From contig NC_080713.1 in the NCBI RefSeq assembly GCF_019097595.1, positions 12,228,199-12,292,198 of the forward strand: 64,000 bases of DNA. The letters are read 5' to 3'. The notes under the pieces are model-generated. The model searched no databases. It saw nothing but the letters and a program-made list of their open reading frames with translations, and was not told the DNA's origin. Each line of letters opens with the position of its first letter. Position 1 is the stretch's first letter. Shown in pieces: positions 12,146 through 26,200 of the stretch. The DNA is from Hemibagrus wyckioides. Taxonomy: Eukaryota; Chordata; Actinopteri; Siluriformes; Bagridae. Position numbers and translations under genes: made by a program.

Positions 12146-14144
12146 TTTATTTTCTCAAGAACCATTTGTCCAAACATTCATCTCATGTGAGAAGAGATGC
12201 TTTGCCCCAGAGCTAGCTACTGACTACTTTCCTGCAGCAGTCACCGTTCTAACCTTAAGCAAATAATGACCACTCTCCAGAAGACTAAAATGATTAGTTT
12301 TATGATTCATTAGTTCCTTCAATCTGTATACAAGAAGAAGACAATGACACAAACATGAAGCTTATGTATAAACACATCTGTAAAAGCACATTTGTTTTCA
12401 GATGTCCTACTGTAAACTAGAGAAGAGGGGGAGTCAGTGTGAAAAATGCTTTGAAGTAATGTTATGATCTGGCTGCCTGTTCCTATCCTGGCTCCTGTTT
12501 CTCAACAGAAGCCTGAATGACTCTACAGTCCAGACGGTTTAACCTCAAGCCAGAATCTTGCAACAGAAAAAGCATGAAACCACCTGAGAGTGGCTTGGCA
12601 TGAATTATATATGACCACAAAGTAGCAGATTCAAGCGAACTACCTTAGGCTTTTTCTCTCTCCAACCAAATATAGGAAGTGATCATCAGTGGTAATAAAG
12701 GAGTCCTAAATCTTCAGAGAAGGTTACTGCATGTGTAGTGTAAATGCTTGGACCTAGGACAATGTAAATCAGCTGGCCATTGGCACTCACACATGCAGAC
12801 CAGTACTAAGCCCCACTATGCGGCCATGAAGCCAGCACCACTGAAGCCCTGTATGGACCCATCAGGTATTATTACATATTGTAGCAAATTTTCTAATTTT
12901 TACAACAGGACTCCAGCTTGCTGAATTAGTAAGTGTTGACATCAGCACAACATCTGCTTAATTACTGGAATGGAAGTGAAGCAGTTTACATAGTGATAAT
13001 GAATATTCCAGGGTTCCCCCCAAAAAAGACCATAGAGTTAAAAAACCTGGAATCAGGTTTACAGAGAAATGCTCCACATATATGCCAGAGATGATTTGGT
13101 TCATGACCCTAGCTTTAAGAGCAACCTTGTGCATTACACCTATTGGTCTGTATACACAGGGATTCTCTGGGTCCCTCCAGACCCAGATATAGAATCTCCA
13201 ACCACACAAAACAGCCGATAGTTTGCCACAATAGGCCCAAAAGGTCAAAAGGGCATCCAGGCACTCCATTGGCTTAGAAATAACAAAGGACTAGTGAGAA
13301 CTGAGAGGAGGAGCTATTGTGTAAATAAAGCATTCAGGAAGTCTTAGAAGTGATCAATCAACATGGTTGTTGCTGACTAGTAAGAGGCGGGTAAACTGCT
13401 TAAAAAACAAAGAAGGTCTGATAGATGATGTCCTGTTATGCTGGTCTGGGATAACCTCCACTTCTTTCAAATCTTGACTTCAGTTCTGCGACTTGGTGAA
13501 AAATTGCTTCAGGATCAGTGATAGGGAATTTTTTTTCTTTAGCTATGAATCTGAGGAAACTTACCTCACTGCTCCTAGATAACTGAAAAGAAAGAAACAC
13601 AAACACACACAAAGAAGCAGGATACACTCTCTACCATATCTTCTTTATATTATTACACAACTTTACACATACAATGGCTGAACTCCACACTGTGTGGAAT
13701 GTGTGGGAAAACTAAAAACAAAAATAAAAATAAGTATTTCATCCAAAAAGCATAAATAATATAAAAGACTAACTTTTTTTTCTTAAAACAGATACATTCA
13801 TATGAAAGAATATTTTACTAATACAAAAAATAAATAAGCCATCTAAAGAGTTTTTCTTTTTTGTTTTTAAAGTCCTTCGCACAGATGGAAAAGAGACATA
13901 GCACTTCCAAAATCCATTCTTCTGTGCCTACACACTTCCCCCTCCATTCCTCCCTCATTCACATCCAGCACAGTAGGTCAGTATAGTGTCCTTCGGGTAA
14001 AGTCTGAGCATTTCAGCGCTGGCTGTTTCTTTTTCTCTGAATACATTTTTCATGTTTCTTCATTGTCTGCTGTTCTTGTATAAGTATATGCATGATTGTG
14101 TGTGTGTGTGTTTGTCTGTTTGTTGATTGCTGCCGTGTTTGAGT
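12146..14144 (-). other. cdon: cdon 3' untranslated region and flank, extent uncertain
   Basis: The sequence beyond the stop is AT-rich with no long homologous reading frame. I see no canonical AATAAA on the minus strand until 12151-12146. Weaker variants (for example an AATATA near 13650) are closer. The true 3' end cannot be set from sequence alone. Confidence 0.3.
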
Positions 14145-14287
14145 TCAGATCTCCTGTGCTGTAGGGTGGATAAGGTCTCCATTTAGACTTGCGGTGGAGA
14201 TCCAAATGGTTTTCTCTTTACAGTCCAAATCAGATAGGTCCAGCCTCTCCAAGCACATCAATGGCTCGTCTGAGTTCACACACTGTA
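14145..14287 (-). CDS. cdon: cdon exon 19: C-terminus and stop
   Basis: After the acceptor CAGATTCAG the exon reads [20 protein letters not shown] and continues through KEKTIWI to TAQEI and TGA. The phase fits exon 18 exactly (G plus TA gives Val). The reading is supported by phase and position more than by strong homology, since this end diverges in the family. Confidence 0.85.
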
Positions 14288-17200
14288 CTGAATCTGTATG
14301 AACACCATATGAAGACACACAGCAGGCATGGGAAGACAAGCAGAAGTCAATTAGTGTGTGCAAAACTGTATAGTAATACAGAATGTAAAAAATTGCACTG
14401 TAGCAATTTACACTGCTCGGTAGTTACTCTGTGTCAAGGGAAATAATCTGAATGAGCATCTTTATATCATGTACAATATACAGCCAAATGTATGTAGACA
14501 CCTAACCATCATACCCAAATATATGGGCCTTCTCTAAACAATGTATGAGTTGCACACAAATGTATAGAATGTCTTCGTATGCTGTGGCCTTATGATATCC
14601 CTTCACTGGAACTAAGGGACCAAAACATGTTCCAGAATTACAATGCCCCTGTGTACAAAGTGAGCTCTATGCAGACCTGGTCTGCCAATGATGGAGTGGA
14701 CTAACACTGAGCTTGGACCTCAACACTTTTGGGATGAACTGGAATGCAGACTGTGTGTTACACCTCCTCATGTTACATCAGTGCCTGAGCTCTAATGCTC
14801 TTGTGGGTGAATGAACACAAAACCCCTACGGCCATGATACAAATCTATTGGAAAGCCTTCCCAGAAGAGTGAGGGTTATTATAACAGTAAAGTGGAACCA
14901 AACCTGGAATGGGATCTTCAAAAAGAACATAAAGGTATGATGGTCAGGAGTACACAAATTTTAGCCATATAACATAGTTCAAAAGAGGCAGATTACATAA
15001 CCATTATATTTTTGTTTTAAAGGTTTTAATTAAAAAAAAACAAAAAAACACTAATGTTTCTGGCTCACCTCCATTATAGTTGATGCCTGGCACTTCTTGT
15101 CCGATTCCACTCTCAGAATTCTGGGATGATAATGATGATGAGTCTGAGTTCACCTGCATTTGCTCTCTGTTCACATCCACCCTCTCGCAAATCCCTTGGT
15201 GTGCTGAGCTGTCATTACCATGGCACAGGAGTGAGCCATGGTTCAGTGGCACCATCTCGAGACCATCAAGCTGGCAAGGTACCAAGTGGTGCTTTAGGCC
15301 ACCTGAGAAATTGCCATTGGCTTTTGTGTAACACCTGGTCAGAAACACAGAAATGCACATGAAGTTTTATTTATTTTTTCTTTACTTATCCATGTTGTTA
15401 AACTGCCAGTGAGTCAATGTTCAAAGCAAATGGAGTTGTTATAATCCAAGGAATGTTTTATACAAGTACTATAAAAACCACTTTCCCAATTAAATCAGCT
15501 TCCAACTGACTCAGCTCCCGTATGCATTTTATCAAACACAAGGCCTGTGTATTTATGCTGAGTGATAAAGCTGTAGTCACCTTCTTTCTTATACACACAC
15601 TTATACAAGCACGTGTCTAAACCCAAAAATTTAAATATACACACAGAATCACAAATTCTTGTAAATAAACAAAATCACACATGCACACACTGCAAACTCT
15701 GAATGACTTCTGCTCTTATCAGTTCCATTCACTCCGGCGCTCCCCACTGACTTGTGGGAAGTTGAGAAATAAACAGTGCTGTCATTAAGAGAGTTGCATG
15801 GCTGCACTCCGAATAAACTGTTAGTGCTACACACACTAGAAGAGATAAACAAGCTACACTGATGGACGTATGCCATGTTGGTGTGTGTATGTCTGGACCA
15901 GAAAAGACTCTTGAGACCCAGATGATTGGCATGTAGACAGAATGAACACTTTCACCGTAGTTGCTTTTCTCTCACCTGTTGTTGTTACAGAAGTTCTGGC
16001 AGTTCATGCAGTCAGAAGAGTCCGTCTGGGGTACAGATGTGTACATGTTTCCTCGCTGTTACAGCAGAAATGCAATTAATTAGATACTTTCACTCTAATG
16101 TTACGTTACAAGCTATTGTATAGAAAAGAATACTGACTATAGTTCAGCAACTCACGTTTTTCCAACCTTTCACATGCAGTTTTACGTGTTACCAATTCAA
16201 CATATAAAGATCCAGCACCAAAACAACATAAAAAACTAATTCTTGTGTATCTTCTGTATTATATTTCTGATATATAACTCAGTAATAAACATAAACCCAT
16301 ATATTGGGTACATATAAACCCATATAAATTTGTACAGCCAGACAGTGTGTCTCTATTTACTCACACTGTGCATATGGTGAGGGTGTGTATGCTCAAAGTC
16401 CACGGTGCTGTGGGGCAGAGGTGTGTCATGTGTGTGGGAATGTCCCAGACTGTAGAGAGGGCCTGAGCCATTTAGTAGTGTCAGACCATTGGGGAGTTTA
16501 TGGTGGAGGTGATGGCAACCCTGGGGCATGACAGACCCACTGTTCCCGTAGCTACCATGTATGCTGCCGTTGAACTGGCTGGAGCCAGATAGTGTTGTGT
16601 ATTCCATAATGTGACCGTTCATCTCAGCAGACTGGTACAGGTAACCAGGAGGATTGTATTCTAGACAGACAGAGAAATGAGAAAGAGAGAGAAAAAGAAA
16701 AAGAGAGAGAAAACAAGAATAGTGAAAGAAAGTTTAATATATTTTATTAAGTGTTGTCCCAAGAAATGGAACATATGAATATTCATGTCCTCAAGAACAC
16801 ATTAATGTTTGCCAGCCTATTTCTGTAAATGGGATATGTGGGCTACTACTTTTACATGCACAGCCCAAAGTATTTACTCTGTTACTCAACCCCATTCAGA
16901 ACTTCACAGTGCCTGTTGGTGCAGGGGAAAACGTGGCAGTGGATCACTCCACAGGCCTGGACTGGGACTCACTGTGCATGCTGTGCTGCTGGCGGTTTCT
17001 CCACAGGCACATGATGATGAAGATGAGCAGGATGAGCACCATGACACCCAAAATGCAGCCCACAATCAGGTACAAGACGCCGCCTGCTGAAGAGGTTGAA
17101 CTGGGTGGATACACGACTGGTGGAGTGAAGGGCCGCTGACTGGGAACACCTGGAGGCTGACGTGCTGTATAGATCAAAACATAGAGAGAAAGAAATAAGA

Positions 17201-20200
17201 AAGAAAGAATGGCAAATCATTCACTCTATCCTAGAGCAGTATGGATGATGACACAACAAAGTAATCCCCAGGGCCAAGTCTTAGTTATTTTTCAAAGGTA
17301 TTGTTTTCTGGGTTTTAATAATCTTCTAAAAGCCAAACACAATTTCTCAAAAGATCTTTACAAATCCACTTTAAAATGCATTACAGTAACTTCACTAGCT
17401 TCCAAAGATTTAACAGTTAAATTGCTGCTGAAGTGTTATAAGGCAGCCAGTCCAACTGTTTGAAAATGTTTTAGCAAAATTCAGTTTTTTTGGATAGACT
17501 CCATGAGGAACATGCACTTCAGCGAACAGTGTCATCCTTTGGATTACTACATTAGGAATGGGAGATTTGAATTTTCTGTTTCATTTAATGTCAATACAGA
17601 GCTACATAACACTATTTTCTTAAAACCTCCCACAAAACCCTTCTTAAAACTAGCACACTTATTTTTCACAGCTCCAGACCTTGGGACATACTGATATGCT
17701 TCAAACAATCCACTTATTATTAAGCCTTTTAGAATGAGCTAGCTAACATTAGCTAGCATTAGTTAACTTTGCTAGCTTGCTAAAGCACACAGTTAAGCTT
17801 CAAGTGAAGATTTGTACACCTGCCATGTATTGGTTGGGTGCTTGACAAACTGCTGTCATGACAAGCTGATTATTCAGTTTTGCATATCTTACGGCTAAGA
17901 AATATACACTTTGCTACTTAGTCCTTATTAGCTATAACACAAGCTAATTTATAATAGCTGCTGGTGTTTCAATGAAAAAAAGAAAAAAAAAAAGAGTTAA
18001 ATAGTGGCTTTTAGATTAAGCAGACTCAAAGTAATGACCTGCTGATCATGTGAATGGGTATGACAATCCATTTATATAAACTGCTTTCTATCAATAAATA
18101 ACAGAAAAAGAAGTACCATTCTGTGTACACTCTAGAGACACCAGATCAACAACCATGCCATTGTCAAGGTCATAGAGATGATGATATCCGAATTCAGATG
18201 TTTGACGTGAATATTTACTGAGGCTCTTGACCTGTATCTGCATGATGCTGTTTCCACATGAATGCATGAATAATTGCATAAATGTGCAGGTGTACATTTA
18301 TTCCTATTAAACCATGATATTGTAAATATACTGTGTATATACATACCATGGATTTCTTTATACCTTCCCAGCTGTGATTATAAAATGTAAGATGAAAGGA
18401 AACAAACAAGCATTTACTAAACAGTACTGAGCAGCAAGTTTCTTACAGGTTCAAAGCTTTGTGCTAATAACAGGTCACTGTGCGTACTGAGACTTGTTTT
18501 GATTACCCCAGGCCTGTATTAATAACAGTCATTAGATCATGACGTAAAGGCGATGAAGCACAATGTGTCCCATTGTCTCCGTCTCTAATAAACCATTGCT
18601 GTGTTCAGGTCTGTAATTACAGCAGTGGCTTTTATAGCCTCCTGTAGTCTGTTCAAGTATAGCATTCCCATATCAGTACAATGTTAGTCTGTCTCTCACC
18701 TTTGGTTTCACAAATCATCACGTTGCTGTAATCGCTTTCCCCAGCATCATTGTAGCACTGCATCTTGATGTCATAGGATGTCTCGGGTTGAAGCTGACCA
18801 ATCATGTGCCAGCGTCTGATACCTATAGGGGTGTGAAATGATAGGGGGAATGTTACACTGGGGCATAATTCCACAGGGCAGTCTCGCTTAAGTATGCGCA
18901 CAAGTCTCCCTCTGTTTTCGTCTTTCTCACCATTTCCACTCTTTCTTTCTCTCCCTCTTCTCCCTACGTCCCATGATGCTTCAGACACATGCTTTACTAC
19001 AGACAGACTCCTTATAAGGCAACTTAATGTTTGCTCTGGCTGGGCTTCAGTACACACACTGCACTGTGCATACACTCTGATCTCACAGATGAACATGTAC
19101 ACTCACTCTGAGTCAGCTCTTTAATCAAAGATTGCAGGAAAGAGTTTCATGAGCTTATGCAGAGATACACACATATACACACTATATACAACAGCACAAA
19201 CATTAAGAAGCATGGATAGCTGTTGAGGCTTTGGACATTTGAGGCTGACTTATCTGACTGAAGGTATGCATGTATTTCTCCCAGCTTGTCAGTTAAAAAA
19301 CAAAAAGACAGCTCTCAGGCCAGAGAGAAATACAAAAAAAAAGAGGAGGTTTAAGGATCACTGTCGACATTCCCTCAGCTGTGTAAGCCCCCACTCCCTC
19401 TCATTGTCTTGAGTGCAGGGTTTCAGTTTGGGCCCATTAGAGGGGCAGCCATTTACTTAATTTTTTTTTACCCTGGCTCATTACGACATGCTGCAGGTTC
19501 ACTGCACGTCAGTCAGCAGACATATCACACCGAACTTCTATTACCCCCAGACATACACAGACAAAATATCCATGGCAACAAAAAACACACCCAATTTAGC
19601 ACAGATATACATGGAGAACAGAACAACATGGAAGATGAAAGCACTTAAATGGTCATGAATCAGCATGAAGAATGGACTAGCTGATGCACTGGAAAAATTT
19701 AAAAATAAAAAGACCAGCATGAGGCATGAATCCTTCCTACCTTCTATTACATCTTTCTTATAATCACCATCATTGTCACTGTCTGTCGGTCGATAGTAGA
19801 TGTAGAAGCCCTGGATGGGGGTGTTGTTGTTACTGGAAGGGGTGTACTGTTAAAAACAAAATGAAGGAGAGATACAGAAGTTATCAAAATGCTGAATTAC
19901 CCAGAATCACTCTGCCAAACACACTGAACCTAAAGGAACTAATATTTACAAAGAAACCCAGAAAGAATCAAACCACATTCTCTCATGCACTTTCAACTAA
20001 TTACTTTTGGCCTTCATTTCCTTAAAACAGAGCACATTCTCTTCCCATTCCCACACTCGAAAATAGACCTCACTATACTCTGCTCCTTATAACTGCTTCT
20101 TGACACAGCCCCTAATGGAGTGCTGCAGGAATGAGTCCTAAATCCTGGAAATGAGTTAGCGTTTTTGCACTTCCGGTTCCATCATCCCAAAGGCAACAGG

Positions 20201-23200
20201 TTTCTTTTTTATGGGTGTCTGGTTAAATGCCAGAAAAGAGTTCTGTGGTTAACATATGGTAGTTTTCAAATGCATTCTATGACATAAAATGCAACAGTAA
20301 TACCTTACTCATTTTTCAATTTTCATTTTTAAATACATTACTTTTATTCAGTTATAGCTTTTAACTTTAGCCTTTTTGCTTCTGATGATTGTCTTTAGGC
20401 TTTAAAATTCATAAAAGATGTGTCCATTTGTAAAGATTATTTTGATGAACAAAATGTGTAAGGGTCCTAAACTTTTTTTTAAATCCCAGAGTTTATTATT
20501 TTAAAATAATCCAAAAAAAGCAATGGAATCTCTTATTGGCTTTTTGTCAGGGAAACCAGGGTGATGCTAACCTCCAGGTTATCCTACAAAAAATACGTCA
20601 AATTGATACGACTAGCCAACGGGTTCTGTATTGAGCACACTTTTACATCCTTTCTAATGAAATCACACTGGGCAAGGTTTGTTAGCTTCCTGTGCCAAGC
20701 CATGCTAGGTGGAAAAACAGTAGAGCAATATACTATAGCGATGACACAAAGAAACTTATAAACCACAGAAATAAGGGGGATAAACCTGACAAAAATAATT
20801 ATAATAAATATAAACAAATATTCCTTGTCCATGCCATTGCAGTACTCACAGTCCATCGCACCATGATCTGTGTGTCACTGACAGCATCAGTAGTAGAGAT
20901 GTGAGGACCAGTCACAGGGCGGTTGGACACGGGTGAACTCGTCATCGCTACCTGGTGTGGCTTGGAGGGGGCGCTGTGGGGACTCTCCCCATAGATGTTC
21001 ATGGCAATGACACGAAAACGGTACGTGGAACCTGTGGATGGAACAGTGAAAACCGTTAACAAATCTGTTAACGTGCTAAAAAGTGCTATTCATCAAACAC
21101 ACCCGGGAATCATGCGTTATGTGCTAGTGCTTTGGAGTGTAGGGTCTATGGACCTGCAGGGGCCCCTGAAGCATAGCCATAGTTACAGTAATAGAAATCC
21201 TAACCTACCATTGTCAAAAATATTATATTAATTTTCAAGTTATAGTCACAGATATATAGTTATCAAGGATAGTTTGACTGCTCCCTTGAACAGAATTGGT
21301 TTAATCCAAAGATCAAAAACTCAAAAACAAATACACTTAAAAACAACGTCAACTTGGACCCAATATGCTCTGTTGATGGAAAGTGGAATAAAAACTATTT
21401 AATAAACAGACAAAATATCATTCTACCCATTTAAACATCATTTATAAAGAGAATCTGCTGAGATTTGGAGAATTTACTTTGCATTTTAATGGGTCCCTGG
21501 CTACATATGGTTTGAGACCTCCTGGTACGTGTTGTTTACTCATATGATTAAATGCACACTGTTAGAATAGCCTGGAAAAAAAATGTTTGACATCTAAGCT
21601 TGTAGCTGTGGTTTTTTACTTCAAGACTTTTCTTCTTCTCAGTGCTTGACAAGAAGAAAACTACAGTAAGATTATTTTTCTTGTCAAATGAAATGTTGTA
21701 GTCCAGTACTGGTGTATCTGGAGGCTATCCAATATCCTTTTTCAGTCTCTGTGAGAATAATGCATCCTTACATGAAACATTTCAGGCTGCAATAACATGT
21801 AGTATGTGTGCAGTATATTGTCTTTCAAGTGAACTCTTTCTAAAACTAAAACATTTTCGTACTAAGGTTAAGGATATCTTTTGATTTGCTAGGTTGATAT
21901 TTTAGGGTTAGCTTTTAGTTGCAGGCATACCAGTGTCTAGTGTAATACAAGTGAGTATGTGCAACTCGACCTGCTTCTAAGTTGCGCACTTCCACAGACA
22001 GCTTGAGAGGTGAGATGTTATCATCAGCTACGAGCCAATCCACATTACGGCCCTTCCTGTACTCTACACGGAAAGCTGTGATTGGAGAGCCACCATTGGC
22101 CCGCGGGATCCATGTGACGTAAACTGAATTCTCTGACGCCATAGAGATGGTTGGCCGATCTGGGGCCTCAGGAACTGCAAGACAAAACAAACTAAGTAAA
22201 CCTGAAACCGTAAACATAAGTATTTTAGTTTCTTGACTGAACATGAAAAATGGCCATGTTTCCTGTGAAGTGGAAACTGTTCACCATCCATCTTGTTAAA
22301 AGGATCAAATGCACACAGAGACAAAAAGAGCAGCTAAAGAAAAAATAAACAGAAACACACACAACATAGACAAACCACATGCCAGAGTGGAGCATGTACT
22401 TACTGAACGGGCTCTGGGCCATAGACAAATAGAGGCAAATAGAAAGAGAAAGCCAGGAGAGCGGGTTAGTAAAAACAACAACAAAAAAAAAAGATTTATA
22501 TTAATTAATGGTAAATCAAAGAAATACAGTCTCGCTCACACACGAATCCACATACATGCCTATACATTATACAAACTAAATCTAACATGCACTCTTAGTT
22601 ACAATCACAGTGTTCGATTGTTTCATTCTGTTTACTGTCAGACTAATCATTGTGAATGTTTTCATCTGAACAGGTTACCTCTCTCAGTGATGACCACTCC
22701 ATAGTGCGTATTGATGGTTTTTTTTTCTTCTTCAGGGGGTTTCTCAGGCAAAGACACAAATGGGGCCTTGGAGGGATTCTTGTTGGCGGAAGAGCTCTTC
22801 TCTAAAAATGAGAGAGGGGAAAATGTGAGAAAAGAAATAGAGAAGGAAGCAGAAAGGGCATGGGTGAAAAAGTAGACAGAAGTGCTGGGAAGAGATCTGC
22901 AGTGATTTATAGCTGTGTTATTCCCTCTGTGGACAGCGGCTTCACTGTGCCAGTGCAGTGTGGAGGCCTGTATGTCTCATTTACCCTTACTGACCTGCCA
23001 TGCGTTTCTGCACACAGTTACATGTTTTCTAATGGAAGTGACCCGACTCTAATAAACTCTGCTCTGTGTACCTAGCTCTATTAAACAGGGCTGTTCAATT
23101 GCAATGTACATGTATGTTTATGATAATGCATACTATTACATGATCATCTCCCACTTTGGAATTGGTTTATTGGGTTCATGTATATACAGTATGCATGCAT

Positions 23201-26200
23201 TACATGTTAGGCTGTACAGAATAAAATACTGAAACAATACATTAACAATACAAAAGTTTATATGATGCTTATGAGGAGGGTTGCCAGGACCCCTGTCCAA
23301 ATTACTCCATACAGCTCTATATAGCTAATGCAGACCTTAACATATCTCTGCTGGCTTTCCAAAACGAATCTTTTCCTTAATTTAAAAAGATTGTAAACCT
23401 TGTGTGATTCTATTAGAACAAAATACCGCAACACAGCTTATATAACAGTTTGTTAGTGTCTCCAGTAAACTTTTCTGAACTTTCTGGAATGTAACAAATC
23501 CCAAACATAAACTAATAAAATAGTGAAACTTTAGTTCTGATATTTACAGCTGGAGACCAAACCTCCGAATGTTCCAACATTTGAAGAGCATATCATATTT
23601 TTTGTAAAATTATGAGGTCTTTATAGACATGGACTGATGCCTATACAAATCAATGCAGGTTTGTTTAATTAACATTTAGTTAACCTTTAATATATGTAAA
23701 TGAATAATAATACTAAATTTGCTAATATTAATTACAGGTTTATTTATTCTGTTTATATTAAATGCTAAGTTTTACAGGTTAATTAATGCAGTAAATAATT
23801 GTAATTGAAAGAACCTCAAGAATATGATGGGTAGTAGACCATTATCAGCACAGCAGTGATACTCTCTTATAAGATGATTTTAACAACTCATCGTTGCTGG
23901 GTTTGGAATAGTGCACCAAACCCCAAACAGCTTGAGAAAATAAGACAGTGGATGAAATGAATGACTGAGTGTAATCCTCACCCTTTCCTGTTCGAAAGGT
24001 AAGCATGGCAGGCTGGCCCTCACCAGCACTGCTCCGTGCTACCATCAGCACCTCATACAGGCTAGAAGACTCCAAGTCTGACAGGGGGAGGCTCCTTTCA
24101 CTACCTGGAACTCTTACTGTGTACCAACCGCCTACTACGTTGCCCAACTCATCCACCTATAACATCATGCAAACACAATCAGAGCTTGGTTATAAATCAA
24201 TATGCATGACCAGATATTACATACAGCATAATAAACAGACGTGCTGATGTTGATCTGGATTTCTGTCCATCTCTGTCCACTTTCACTTTACTTCACCCAT
24301 ATTGGTAATTTTAAATCAGAATGATGACAAACTGTGGTAATGCCTGAAAAAGTCTCATTTAGATTCAAGCAGACTTTTTCCATACTATTGACTACAAAAA
24401 GCTCTAAAAGGGGTAGCTGTGAAGTTGCCTGCTTTGTCATGATTATCGTCCAGCTTTTGATAAGATGGAAATGATGGAGATGATGATCCTCAGTAAGCAA
24501 CTTTGCATAAAGAGATAAAAACTGTTGACATCACACACATTCACATAGTAAAAAAAAGAACAACAGTGGATTGGAGAGAAAAAATGCATATAATCTATAT
24601 TTGAGGGTAATACAGATACTCGGTATCAAATCACAAATCAGTGCATCCTTTGCACTAATCCTAATTGCATACTTTATCAAGTACATTTCCAATTTCATAG
24701 AGCAGGCAGAATCTTGGAAAGTTAATGCATTATTATAAATCACTAATATGCAAATATAAATGTCTTCCAAAGTGCATGTCCATATAAAGTGAAGATATCA
24801 ATCACCTTGCGATATTTAACAAAGTAGGCGTTGATTGGTCTTCCCCAGTCTCGCCCTGGCCGCCACTCTAGATCATACGCATTGGGCCTGTGGGTCTGTG
24901 GTGGACTGATAATGATTGGAGCCTCTGGAGTGGGTTCGTCAGTGGTCCTCTCTGGGAATGAAACTTTTGCAAGACCATCATCAGAAGGCAGGAACAGCCC
25001 CTCTCCTTCATCACTCTGAACTGGATGGACAGTTGGTTGTGTGGACACAGTAGCAGCCGTGGTGGAACTGGACGGAGTTTCTGTCAAAACAGTTGTTACA
25101 TAGCTTTAGATAAATACGTAGATTTTTTAAATATGTGTTAAATATCTAATGCTAAGAACAGTAGTCCTATTAGTAACCCTTTAAGCATGTTCACACCATT
25201 TTTAACCCATGATCTCACAAAGAGCAAACAACATTTTCAAAGGTTTTTCTTCATATACGCTATACTCGAATGGTAAAACTAGATCTTTAATAGTTAAGGG
25301 AACTAGTAGTACTGAGCACAGTGTTGAGGACAATAGTCTCTATATGGTGCTTCCAAATCCTTCCCTGAAAGTATGTGAGTAATCTGCTGAGCACACTTGA
25401 AATCTTTAGAGACCAAGCTGGAAACTTTAACACCAATATGGAGCTGTTTCAATCGACACAGTAAAACTCAGTGGCCAGGACTTTAACAGCACTGCACAAT
25501 GATGCTTTGTTTAGAATTTCTTATTGAACTGAATGCTATCTGCAGCCAAAGCAATCCACCTGGGAAATATCAAAAGCTGGAAATGTTACTACAGCACATC
25601 TTAGACAGGCAGTTGGAAGATGAAACGTTATGGAGATGAGTGATGCCTTGAAACAGTGTAGGATTGTCGTGTGTTTTGCTGTTTGTTAGATGAATGAATT
25701 CTGTATCTCTCTCTAGGTCTGTATCCACAAGCCAAACAGAGAAGACAGCTGAATCTGGGTGAGTAAAAAGCAGCATTCAGAATTTTTTTTTTTGTACACA
25801 GCGGACAGTGAAAAGATAGATTGAGGCATGATATCTCTACATCTCTTATCTGTCCTGCTTCTGGGTGCATGGCACTGGTTTACTTTACAAAACAAACAGC
25901 TTTAGATCTGGTAACTGTAGAGCAAAGGATGGGCCTAAAACAAGCGCACTTGCATTCCATCCCATGTGTTTTTTTTTTTGTTTTTTTTTTTATAGTAAAG
26001 CCTACCACTATGTCCTTGCGACAGGAAGGAAAAAAAAAGATGTCTGGAAAATGAAGTGATTCATGTTTTTATTGCAGAATATAAATGTATTCACTTCCTT
26101 CAGTTCAGATGACCTGTGGAACTTTCTGTCAAGCCGCCTATATTCTAATGCGCTGTAAGTGAGCAAGTTAACTATGTTTCAAAGCAATAATGTCTTCCAA

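Noticed and set aside
12958..13269. 103-residue minus-strand frame near the cdon 3' end
   Set aside because: No homology recognised; likely chance in repeat-derived DNA.
13436..13627. Minus-strand frame ending KKFPITDPEAIFHQVAEL..., preceded by a polypyrimidine acceptor-like stretch
   Set aside because: It is only 45 plausible residues beyond a chance acceptor, with no recognised family and no partner exon. It lies in the likely cdon 3' region.
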